A stretch of DNA of 10,695 bases. It comes from Pseudomonadota bacterium. GTDB lineage: Bacteria > Pseudomonadota > Alphaproteobacteria > Sphingomonadales > Sphingomonadaceae. This document shows, in pieces, positions 1-5,279 of this stretch (its first letter is position 1; each line of letters begins with the position of its first letter). The DNA is taken from the NCBI GenBank assembly GCA_023424275.1, contig JAFAED010000332.1, positions 1-10,695 of the forward strand. The letters run 5' to 3'. Both the position numbers and the translations under genes were made by a program. The notes under the pieces are model-generated. The model was not told the DNA's origin. It was given only the letters and a program-made list of their open reading frames with translations, and did not search any database.

Positions 1-261
1 GTCCTGCACGATCGGGTCGGGGCGCGGCGGGCCGAACGGGATGCCGTGAAATTGCGCAACGCGGATCATGTCGCGCACGGTGTAGCTCAGCCAGTTGGGA
101 TGATTGCGTTCGAAGAAGTCGGGCTGGCGGATCGCGAGCGGATAGACGGGGCGCAGATTGACCGTCACGTCGTGGCTCGCGGCGAGGGCGCGATAGCGGC
201 CGATAGCGAGGTAGCTGTACGGCGAACGAAAGGACCAGAAGAGGTCGGCGGTCAATGTCAT
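1..261 (-). CDS. 2-hydroxychromene-2-carboxylate isomerase / DsbA-like thioredoxin-fold protein (partial, C-terminus off window)
   Basis: Reading the minus strand from the ATG at 261 gives 87 open codons that run off the left edge, so only the N-terminal part of a roughly 200-residue protein is present. It begins with a beta strand (DLFWSFRS, residues 6-13) followed by SPYSYLA (13-19). This is the hallmark of the HCCA isomerase / kappa glutathione S-transferase branch of the DsbA fold, in which the first Ser of the SPxSYL motif (Ser13 here) holds the glutathione thiolate. There is no CxxC, so it is not a disulfide oxidoreductase. Family members isomerise aromatic-degradation intermediates using glutathione, but many are uncharacterised, so the substrate is unknown. 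An AGGA seven bases upstream of the ATG supports the start. The gene diverges from the marR-emrAB cassette across about 118 bp. Confidence 0.82.
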   Translation of the reverse strand, partial: MTLTADLFWSFRSPYSYLAIGRYRALAASHDVTVNLRPVYPLAIRQPDFFERNHPNWLSYTVRDMIRVAQFHGIPFGPPRPDPIVQD

Positions 262-350
262 GACGTCATCCTGCCGCAAGGCTTTGCCGGCGGCAAGTGG
301 ATGGTCCGGCGCGGAAGTTGTCGAAGGTGCCGCGCAGCGCGCATTGAATT

Positions 351-368
351 TAGTAGCAATTGCTATTA
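351..368. promoter_or_regulatory. Palindromic operator over the marR promoter
   Basis: The sequence TAGTAGCAATTGCTATTA is an 18-bp inverted repeat with a perfect 12-bp core (354-365) and one mismatched base pair in the flanks. It is AT-rich inside GC-rich DNA and lies just before the marR coding region. The length and symmetry fit a MarR-family dimer site. A plausible -10 hexamer TATTAT (364-369) overlaps its right end and TTGAAT (344-349) is a possible -35, but the 14-base spacer is short. Repressor bound here would cover the promoter, as expected for autoregulation. The same site lies about 90 bp from the divergent isomerase start and could affect that gene too. Binding itself is inferred. 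Confidence 0.6.
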
Positions 369-379
369 TGTCGTATGAC

Positions 380-826
380 ATGAGTGAAACGATCGGATTC
401 CTGCTCAATGACACCGCGCGCCTGTTCCGGCGCGCGTTCAATGCGCGCACGCGCGACAGCGGAATCACCGCGCTGCAATGGCGACTGATCACCTATCTCA
501 AACGCCACGAAGGCATCAGGCAGGGTCCGCTCGCCGAGCTGATCGAGGTCGAACCGATCACGCTGTCGCGCATGGTCGACCGGCTGGTCGAGGCCGAACT
601 GGTCGAACGGCGCGCCGACCCCGCCGACCGCCGCGCCTGGCAATTGTACCTGACGCCGCGCGCAGGCGAGATGCTGGGCGGGATGCGCCCGATCGCCGAC
701 GCGCTGTCCGCCGAGGCGACCGAAGGATTGAGCGCGGCCGAAGTCGAGCAACTCACCGACCTTGTCGAGCGCGTCCGCGCCAATTTGTCCCGCCGCATAT
801 GCCAAAAAGAAAAAGAGATCGTTTGA
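380..826 (+). CDS. MarR family transcriptional regulator
   Basis: This 148-residue protein has the size and layout of MarR repressors: an N-terminal dimerisation helix (about 3-22), a winged helix-turn-helix (about 48-92) and a C-terminal helix pair. The recognition helix is in EPITLSRMVDRLVEAELVER (58-77), and the wing carries the family's DPADRRAWQLYLT (80-92). It probably represses its own operon and is released by a small-molecule ligand, as EmrR and MarR are. In-frame ATGs exist at 368 and 380. I chose 380 because 368 is the last base of the operator and lies inside the putative -10; neither has a clear Shine-Dalgarno sequence. If the -10 at 364-369 is real, the transcript would start close to 380 and could be leaderless. 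The stop overlaps the emrA start by one base (TGATG). Confidence 0.92.
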   Translation: MSETIGFLLNDTARLFRRAFNARTRDSGITALQWRLITYLKRHEGIRQGPLAELIEVEPITLSRMVDRLVEAELVERRADPADRRAWQLYLTPRAGEMLGGMRPIADALSAEATEGLSAAEVEQLTDLVERVRANLSRRICQKEKEIV

Positions 827-1926
827 TGGACCAGCTCTCCCCATCCCGCCCGAAAGCCGAAGAGGTGACAACACCCAAGGCGGCGCCCAAGGCCGACCCG
901 GTGCCTGCGTCGGGCCCCGCCGCCGAGCCCGCCGCCAAGGCGAACTGGCGCACGCGCCTGCTGATGTTCGGCCTGCCCGCGCTGCTGATCGCGGGCGGCG
1001 CCGGCTGGTGGCTGACGAGCGGCGGATCGGTTTCGACCGACAATGCCTATGTCCAGATGGACAAGGTCTCGGTCGCCGCCGAAGTCGGCGGGCGGATCAC
1101 CGAAGTGGCCGTTCGCGACGGCCAGCAGGTCGCAAAGGGCCAGTTGCTGTTCCGCATCGACGGCGAACCCTATGCGCTGACGGTTGCGCAGGCGACCGCC
1201 GCGATCGACGCCGCCGAAGTCGAGGTCGGCAATCTGTCGGCGAGCGCGAACACGTCGAGCGTCGACATTGCCGCGGCGCGCGAGGATGTGAAGTTCGCGC
1301 AGGTGACCTTCGACCGGCAGGCCGCGCTGATGGAAAAGGGTTTCACGACCAAGGCCGCCTATGATGCGGCGCGCCACGCGCTCCAACAGGCGCGCGAGAG
1401 CGTGCGCCAGGCCGAAGCCGCCGCCACCGAGGCGCGCACGAAACTGGCGACAGGTCCGTCGAGCGGGATCAACCCACAGGTCGAGGCCGCGCGCGTCCAG
1501 CGCTCGCAAGCACAAGTGAACCTTGGCCGCACGACGGTGCGCGCGCCGAGCGCCGGGCGCATCGCCCAGTCGGATCGGCTGCAGGTTGGGCAGATGATGG
1601 TCGCGGGGCTGCCCGCGGTCACGCTGGTCGACACCGCGCACCCGTGGGTCGAGGCCAATTTCAAGGAAACCGACCTCGCCGACATGCGCGTCGGCCAGCG
1701 CGCCGAAATCAGCTTCGACGCCTATCCTGGCGTGAAGGTGCGCGGCCATGTGCTGACGATCGGCGCGGGTACGGGGAGCGAATTTTCGGTTCTGCCCGCG
1801 CAGAATGCGACCGGCAACTGGGTCAAGGTGACGCAGCGCGTGCCCGTCCGCATCGCCTTCGACGAAAAGCCGTCGCGCGACATGATCGCGGGGCTGTCGG
1901 CCGACGTGCGGGTGTTTACGAAGTAA
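826..1926 (+). CDS. emrA: EmrA/HlyD-type membrane fusion protein of a multidrug efflux pump
   Basis: The 366-residue protein has a short Pro/Ala-rich cytoplasmic tail (1-40) and one membrane anchor (about 44-63). A first half-lipoyl/barrel-sandwich strand (about 79-112) is followed by a long alanine/glutamine-rich coiled-coil hairpin (about 115-232), the second half-lipoyl (VRAPSAGRI, 238-246) and a beta-barrel. The block NATGNWVKVTQRVPVRI (327-343) is typical of the EmrA branch of the HlyD family. In this family the protein spans the periplasm and links the inner-membrane EmrB transporter to a TolC-type outer-membrane channel; no tolC homologue is in the window. The ATG at 826 overlaps the marR TGA by one base, so translation is probably coupled. 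The open frame continues upstream, but that part is antisense-like noise over marR. Confidence 0.94.
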   Translation: MDQLSPSRPKAEEVTTPKAAPKADPVPASGPAAEPAAKANWRTRLLMFGLPALLIAGGAGWWLTSGGSVSTDNAYVQMDKVSVAAEVGGRITEVAVRDGQQVAKGQLLFRIDGEPYALTVAQATAAIDAAEVEVGNLSASANTSSVDIAAAREDVKFAQVTFDRQAALMEKGFTTKAAYDAARHALQQARESVRQAEAAATEARTKLATGPSSGINPQVEAARVQRSQAQVNLGRTTVRAPSAGRIAQSDRLQVGQMMVAGLPAVTLVDTAHPWVEANFKETDLADMRVGQRAEISFDAYPGVKVRGHVLTIGAGTGSEFSVLPAQNATGNWVKVTQRVPVRIAFDEKPSRDMIAGLSADVRVFTK

Positions 1927-1957
1927 GCTGGATGCCGATCGTCGCGGATATCTATCA

Positions 1958-2093
1958 ATCCTCCCTGTCGCGCTGCGATGGGGAGGTGGCAGCGCGAAGC
2001 GCTGACGGAGGGGCCGTTAGCGCAACGTCGCGGCCCCTCCACCACCCGCTTCGCGGGCGGTCCCCCTCCCCACGCCTTCGGCGCAGGGAGGAT
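1958..2093. repeat. 136-bp palindromic intergenic repeat element inside the emrAB cassette
   Basis: The element is bounded by ATCCTCCCTG (1958-1967) and its exact reverse complement CAGGGAGGAT (2084-2093). Nested inside are GGAGGGGCC (2007-2015) paired with GGCCCCTCC (2032-2040), an AGCGCGAAGCGCT hairpin (1991-2003) and a CCCGCTTCGCGGG hairpin near 2045-2057. It fills most of the 178-bp emrA-emrB gap and contains no plausible gene. From general familiarity, similar GC-rich palindromic elements recur between sphingomonad genes, but copy number cannot be judged here. Its right arm supplies the purine-rich AGGGAGGA that is the only Shine-Dalgarno candidate for emrB, about 12 bases before that ATG. 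Confidence 0.75.
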
Positions 2094-2104
2094 CTTTTCT
2101 AGCC

Positions 2105-3694
2105 ATGGCGAGCAACGCCCTCCCGCGCCGCGCCGCCGCTGCGGCGCTGCCCGACGACGACAGCATCCCGCTCCACGAGCGCGTGCGCTATCGCGGCCTG
2201 CTGACCGTCGCCGTGATGGGCGCGTCGATCATGCAGATCCTCGACACGACGATCGCCAACGTCGCCATCCCCCACATGCAATCGGCATTGGGCGCGACGA
2301 GCGAAACGGTGACGTGGGTGCTGACCAGCTATATCCTCGCCTCGGCGGTCGCGATGCCGATCACCGGCTGGCTCGCCGACCGCATCGGGCGGCGCGAATT
2401 GTTCATGGCGGCCGTCATCGGCTTCATCATCGCATCGATGGCGTGCGGCGCGGCGCAGACGCTCGAACAGATGGTCGCCTTCCGCTTCCTGCAGGGCGTC
2501 AGCGCCGCCTTTATCGGGCCGCTGTCGCAATCGGTGATGCTCGACATCAACCCGCCCGAACGCCACGCGCGCGCGATGTCGATCTGGGGCATGGGGATCA
2601 TGATCGGGCCGATCCTGGGCCCGATATTGGGCGGCTGGCTGACCGAGAGCGTCAACTGGCGCTGGGTCTTTTACGTCAACCTGCCCGTCGGCCTGCTCAC
2701 GCTCGCGATGATGTGGGCGCTGCTGCCCAAGACAAAAAGCGTCACGCGGCGATTCGACCTGTTCGGTTTCTCGATGCTCGCGCTGGGGCTCGCCGCGCTC
2801 CAGCTGATGCTCGACCGCGGCGCGCATCTCGACTGGTTCGACAGCATCGAAATCTGGATCGAGCTGGCGGTCGCGGTCTCGTGCCTGTGGATGTTCGTCG
2901 TCCATATGTTTACCGCGCGCGCACCTTTGTTCAGCCGCCTGATGCTCGCCGACCGCAACCTCGTCACCGCGATGGGGTTCATGATCGTGATCGGCGTCGT
3001 GATGTTCGCGTCGATGGCGCTGCTGCCCCCGATGCTGCAGAATCTGTTCGGTTGGCCGGTGATCGATACCGGCATCATCCTCGCGCTGCGTGGGATCGGC
3101 ATTCTCGCGAGCATGTGGGTCGCGGGGCAATTGCTCGGCAAGATCGACGCGCGCTGGATGGTCGGCACCGGGCTGCTCATCGCCGCTTATTCGCTCTGGC
3201 AGATGAGCCACTGGTCGCTCGAAATGGGGATGCAGCCGGTGATCATCAGCGGGCTGGTGCAGGGACTCGGCATGGGGCTGATCTTCATTCCGCTCAACAC
3301 CATGGCGTTCGCGACGATCCAGCCGCAATATCGCACCGACGGATCGAGCCTGCTCAACCTGTTCCGCAGCATCGGCGCGTCGGTCGGCATCTCGGTGGTC
3401 ACGACGCTGCTCGGCGCCAATATCCAGACGAGTCATGAGGACCTCGCCGCGCATGTCACCAACAGCTCGGTCGCGCTGCTCGACCCGTCGACCGCCGACC
3501 GCTTCGGGATCGCGGGCGACGCGGCGATGGCAATGGTCAATGCCGAGATCAACCGGCAGGCGGCAATGGTCGCCTATATCGACGATTTCTGGTTGATGAT
3601 GTGGGTGACGCTGGCATCGGTGCCGCTGGTGATGTTGCTACGCCCGCCGAAGCCGGGCGGGCCGAAGGCATCGGCGGCGGATATGGGGCATTAA
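2105..3694 (+). CDS. emrB: DHA2 family (EmrB/QacA type) MFS multidrug efflux transporter
   Basis: This 529-residue polytopic protein shows the 14-helix DHA2 signatures. They are motif D1 LDTTIANVAIP (46-56) in helix 1, motif A GWLADRIGRRELF (88-100) in the loop between helices 2 and 3, and antiporter motif C within GIMIGPILGPILGGW (164-178), followed by NWRWVFYVNLPVG (184-196). Asp47 of motif D1 is the conserved acidic membrane residue. Family members exchange protons for hydrophobic drugs, uncouplers or fatty acids, and work with an EmrA adaptor. The gene order marR-emrA-emrB strongly supports an Emr-type tripartite pump, but the substrate cannot be read from sequence. Its Shine-Dalgarno candidate comes from the preceding repeat element and is somewhat far (about 12 bases). 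It probably shares the marR promoter, as no other obvious promoter is seen between the genes. Confidence 0.95.
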   Translation: MASNALPRRAAAAALPDDDSIPLHERVRYRGLLTVAVMGASIMQILDTTIANVAIPHMQSALGATSETVTWVLTSYILASAVAMPITGWLADRIGRRELFMAAVIGFIIASMACGAAQTLEQMVAFRFLQGVSAAFIGPLSQSVMLDINPPERHARAMSIWGMGIMIGPILGPILGGWLTESVNWRWVFYVNLPVGLLTLAMMWALLPKTKSVTRRFDLFGFSMLALGLAALQLMLDRGAHLDWFDSIEIWIELAVAVSCLWMFVVHMFTARAPLFSRLMLADRNLVTAMGFMIVIGVVMFASMALLPPMLQNLFGWPVIDTGIILALRGIGILASMWVAGQLLGKIDARWMVGTGLLIAAYSLWQMSHWSLEMGMQPVIISGLVQGLGMGLIFIPLNTMAFATIQPQYRTDGSSLLNLFRSIGASVGISVVTTLLGANIQTSHEDLAAHVTNSSVALLDPSTADRFGIAGDAAMAMVNAEINRQAAMVAYIDDFWLMMWVTLASVPLVMLLRPPKPGGPKASAADMGH

Positions 3695-3698
3695 ACGG

Positions 3699-3712
3699 TT
3701 CGCCTGGGCGAA
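3699..3712. other. Short inverted repeat just after emrB
   Basis: TTCGCC-TG-GGCGAA begins five bases after the emrB stop codon. It could form a small hairpin at the transcript end, but there is no following T-run, so it is not a convincing intrinsic terminator. It may protect a 3' end or mean nothing. The remaining sequence up to about 3800 shows no clear feature. Confidence 0.3.
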
Positions 3713-3836
3713 TAAACCGAACGCCAGCCTAGTCCATATCCTGGCTAAGCCGACGCCATACTTCCCGAATATTGCTCCACGCCCCGCAAAAAACCTAGCC
3801 ATTCGGTGTCTTGATCAAAAGACAAGGAGACCCGAA

Positions 3837-3890
3837 ATGAGCTATCTGCTTCAGTTGTTCAACGCCTGGATCCGGGACATCAATCCCTGA
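3837..3890 (+). CDS. Candidate 17-residue small protein (unrecognised)
   Basis: An ATG at 3837 opens a 17-codon frame ending in TGA at 3888-3890; the peptide is MSYLLQLFNAWIRDINP. Its support is the near-perfect Shine-Dalgarno AAGGAGA (3824-3830), six bases before the ATG and the best in this window. The preceding 16 bases hold a small TTGATCAA-centred inverted repeat (3808-3823). The peptide is hydrophobic and aromatic up to Trp11-Ile12, then polar; a short amphipathic or membrane-associating helix is possible. It stands alone: emrB ends 142 bp upstream and the next gene, map, converges on it. I see no convincing sigma-70 promoter. I do not recognise the peptide. It is too short for coding statistics, so its reality rests on the ribosome-binding site and spacing. 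It could alternatively be part of a small RNA. Confidence 0.45.
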   Translation: MSYLLQLFNAWIRDINP

Positions 3891-3910
3891 TCCCAGACGG
3901 AGTAACGACT

Positions 3911-3953
3911 ATCGCCGGCATCGATCCCGTCATGACGGAATCGTGCCGGCGAT
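3911..3953. terminator. Long hairpin between the small ORF and the map stop codon
   Basis: ATCGCCGGCA (3911-3920) pairs perfectly with TGCCGGCGAT (3944-3953), and the inner part adds CGA/TCG and the palindrome CCGTCATGACGG (3927-3938). The stem reaches the first base of the minus-strand map stop codon. The position between convergent transcripts fits a bidirectional 3'-end structure. Neither side has a T-tract, so it may act with Rho or as a processing block rather than as a classical intrinsic terminator. Confidence 0.5.
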
Positions 3954-4732
3954 CAGGCCCCGACGCCCTGCGGCGCTTTCTCACCGCGACGCAGCGTCAG
4001 GACTTCGACGCCAGTCGCGGTGACCGCCACCGTATGTTCGAACTGCGCGGAAAGCTTGCCGTCGCCGGTCACGACGGTCCAGCCGTCGCTTTCCGTCGAC
4101 ACCTTGCGCGTCCCTTGGTTGATCATCGGTTCGATCGTGAAGGTCATGCCCTCGCGCAGCTTGAGCCCCGTTCCCCTCCGCCCGAAATTGAGGACATTGG
4201 GCTCCTCGTGCATCTCGCGCCCGATGCCGTGGCCGCAATAATCGCGCACGACCGAATAGCCGTTCGTCTTTGCATGGCGCTCGATCGCAAAGCCGATATC
4301 GCCGAGGTGCGCACCCGGACGTACTGCGGCGATCCCCTTCCACATCGCTTCCTGAGCTACCTTCACGAGGCGCCGGGTCGCGGGGGGAACCTCGCCGACG
4401 ATGTAGGTCTTGCTCGAATCGGCGATGAAGCCGTTTTTTTCGAGCGTGATGTCGAGGTTGATGATGTCGCCGTCGCGGATCAGGGCGCGAACGTCGGGGA
4501 CGCCGTGGCAGACGACATGGTTGATCGAGCAATTGAGGACATATTTGAAGCCATATTGCCCCTTGCTCGCTGGGCGAGCGCCAAGGTCGACCGTTATAAA
4601 ATGGTCGACGAGATCATTGACCTCCATCGTCGTCATGCCGGCGAGGTCGACCGTGTCGAGCATTTCGAAAACCGATGCGAGCAATTTGCCCGAGATGCGC
4701 ATCAGCGCGATTTCGTCAGGGGTCTTCACCAT
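3953..4732 (-). CDS. map: Type I methionine aminopeptidase
   Basis: This cytoplasmic metalloenzyme removes the N-terminal Met from nascent proteins after deformylation. The 259-residue product matches the usual bacterial length. All five metal ligands of the pita-bread fold are visible: Asp94 (NLDI), Asp105 (FIADSSKT), His168 (YCGHGIG), Glu201 (TIEPMI) and Glu232 (QFEHT). The substrate-binding His76 (VVCHGVP) is also present. The second Asp sits in IADSSKT rather than the common GDTS context, a mild divergence. An upstream in-frame ATG at 4777 would overlap the preceding gene by 44 bases. I prefer the ATG at 4732 because MVKTPDEIALMR is the normal family N-terminus and it begins one base after the preceding TGA. 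That spacing implies translational coupling to the ParD-like gene and expression from the promoter near 4967-4995. Confidence 0.97.
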   Translation of the reverse strand: MVKTPDEIALMRISGKLLASVFEMLDTVDLAGMTTMEVNDLVDHFITVDLGARPASKGQYGFKYVLNCSINHVVCHGVPDVRALIRDGDIINLDITLEKNGFIADSSKTYIVGEVPPATRRLVKVAQEAMWKGIAAVRPGAHLGDIGFAIERHAKTNGYSVVRDYCGHGIGREMHEEPNVLNFGRRGTGLKLREGMTFTIEPMINQGTRKVSTESDGWTVVTGDGKLSAQFEHTVAVTATGVEVLTLRRGEKAPQGVGA

Positions 4733-4733
4733 G

Positions 4734-4940
4734 TCAGGCGGCGGCAAGATCGGGCAGGCGTACCTCGGCAGCGGCAAGTTGCATCCGGACGATCTCGCCC
4801 AGCGACAGCGTCGGATGGGCTTCGGCGAGCATGCCGATCTTCATCCAATATTCGGCCTGCGCATTGATCGAACGGCACAGCACCGCGCTGGCGCGGCGAA
4901 TCTCCTCGTGCAGATCGTCGTCGATTTTCACAATGCCCAT
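4734..4940 (-). CDS. ParD-like ribbon-helix-helix protein, co-transcribed with map
   Basis: The 68-residue protein begins GIVKIDDDLHEEIRRAS (2-18), a beta strand then helix, followed by a second helix NAQAEYWMKIGMLAEAHP (26-43). This is the ribbon-helix-helix pattern of small DNA-binding dimers, and the whole resembles the ParD-like antitoxin family (Pfam DUF/PF11903 type, from memory). The C-terminal part (about 44-68) would be the segment that binds a toxin in true antitoxins, yet no ParE or other toxin gene adjoins it. The next gene is map, starting one base after this stop. GGGAG lies about six bases before the ATG. A perfect 26-bp palindrome 17 bp upstream is an obvious target for this protein. 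The most economical reading is an autorepressor that also controls map; antitoxin activity is unproven. Confidence 0.85.
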   Translation of the reverse strand: MGIVKIDDDLHEEIRRASAVLCRSINAQAEYWMKIGMLAEAHPTLSLGEIVRMQLAAAEVRLPDLAAA

Positions 4941-4957
4941 GATTGCTCCCTGTTCAG

Positions 4958-4983
4958 TATATGAATCATATATGATTCATATA
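4958..4983. promoter_or_regulatory. Perfect 26-bp palindromic operator of the ParD-like/map operon
   Basis: The half-site TATATGAATCATA (4958-4970) is followed directly by its exact reverse complement (4971-4983). It is extremely AT-rich against the surrounding GC-rich DNA. It contains ATGAATCAT and, inverted, ATGATTCAT separated by AT, so it could hold two RHH dimers. It covers the -10 region of the promoter and ends 17 bp before the ParD-like start codon, the position expected for autorepression. Confidence 0.75.
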
Positions 4984-4995
4984 TTCGAGAGTCAA
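4967..4995 (-). promoter_or_regulatory. Sigma-70-like promoter of the ParD-like/map operon
   Basis: On the minus strand, TTGACT (4995-4990) is a five-of-six match to the -35 consensus. After a 17-base spacer comes TATATG (4972-4967) as -10. The start of transcription would fall near 4960, giving a leader of about 20 bases that carries the GGGAG ribosome-binding site. The -10 lies wholly inside the 26-bp palindrome. Confidence 0.6.
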
Positions 4996-5020
4996 TCGGC
5001 GGCGGACGCCGGCTTTGGGG

Positions 5021-5039
5021 TGGGAAGCTGCCGCTCCCA
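5021..5039. other. Small hairpin in the ParD-like upstream region
   Basis: TGGGAAGCTGCCGCTCCCA folds on itself with a single bulged A and a four-base loop. It directly precedes the larger inverted repeat at 5043-5125 and may be part of the same repeat-rich non-coding stretch. No function can be assigned. Confidence 0.35.
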
Positions 5040-5042
5040 ATA

Positions 5043-5125
5043 TTCGTCATCCCCGCGAAAGCGGGGACCCAGAGCATGCGTCAGCTGACCCCACACTGGG
5101 TTCCCGCTTTCGCGGGAATGACGAA
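5043..5125. repeat. Inverted pair of GTCAT-CCCGC-GAAA-GCGGG repeats
   Basis: A 30-base arm (5043-5072) and its inverted copy (5096-5125) match at 28 of 30 positions and flank a 23-base spacer. Each arm is itself a hairpin with CCCCGC-GAAA-GCGGGG type stem and loop, so the region can fold as two small GAAA-capped hairpins or one long one. The two mismatches leave G-T pairs, so pairing is kept in RNA of one strand. The motif CGTCAT-YCCCGCGAAAGCGGG is, from general knowledge, a widespread REP-like intergenic repeat in proteobacteria. The frames that run through it are not genes. Confidence 0.8.
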
Positions 5126-5176
5126 GTTATAAGAACCGAAACTTCTGCAAACGGTCGGACGCCACAGTTCAAAGAT

Positions 5177-5247
5177 TTCGCGCAGAGGCGCAGAGAACGC
5201 AGAGAGTCAGCGCGATACTCTCGGCGTTCTCTGCGCCTCTGCGCGAA
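5177..5247. repeat. Long imperfect hairpin repeat of the CGCAGAGGCGCAGAGAACGC type
   Basis: A perfect 24-base inverted repeat (5177-5200 with 5224-5247) continues through one mismatch into GAGAGT/ACTCTC (5202-5207 with 5217-5222). This gives 31-base arms around a nine-base loop. Within each arm a CGCAGAG unit is repeated. It is a second, sequence-unrelated palindromic repeat family lying 51 bp from the first. Similar CGCAGAG-rich inverted repeats are familiar from many bacterial intergenic regions. Its location after the lipoprotein stop means the transcript of the 5280-7277 operon may end in this hairpin. Confidence 0.78.
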
Positions 5248-5279
5248 TCTCATAATTGCCTGACGGCTGCTTCCGGCCG

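Noticed and set aside
478..825. Upstream extension of the emrA frame
   Set aside because: It lies over marR in another frame, is Arg-rich, and the real EmrA N-terminus begins at the coupled ATG at 826.
2099..3454. Long minus-strand open frame (about 450 codons) opposite emrB
   Set aside because: It is an antisense shadow of a clear DHA2 transporter; its His/Asp/Arg-rich composition is typical of reverse frames in GC-rich genes and matches no family.
3699..3719. Strong intrinsic terminator of the emr operon
   Set aside because: The hairpin has a two-base loop and no T-tract; it is recorded only as a weak inverted repeat.
4733..4777. Longer map start at 4777
   Set aside because: It would overlap the ParD-like gene by 44 bases and add a non-family leader MPLPRYACPILPPPD; the ATG at 4732 fits the family and the operon spacing.
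4734..4940. Classical ParDE toxin-antitoxin module
   Set aside because: No ParE-like or other toxin ORF is found on either side; the partner gene is map.
5043..5247. CRISPR array
   Set aside because: The repeats are inverted pairs from two different families, not regularly spaced direct repeats with unique spacers.
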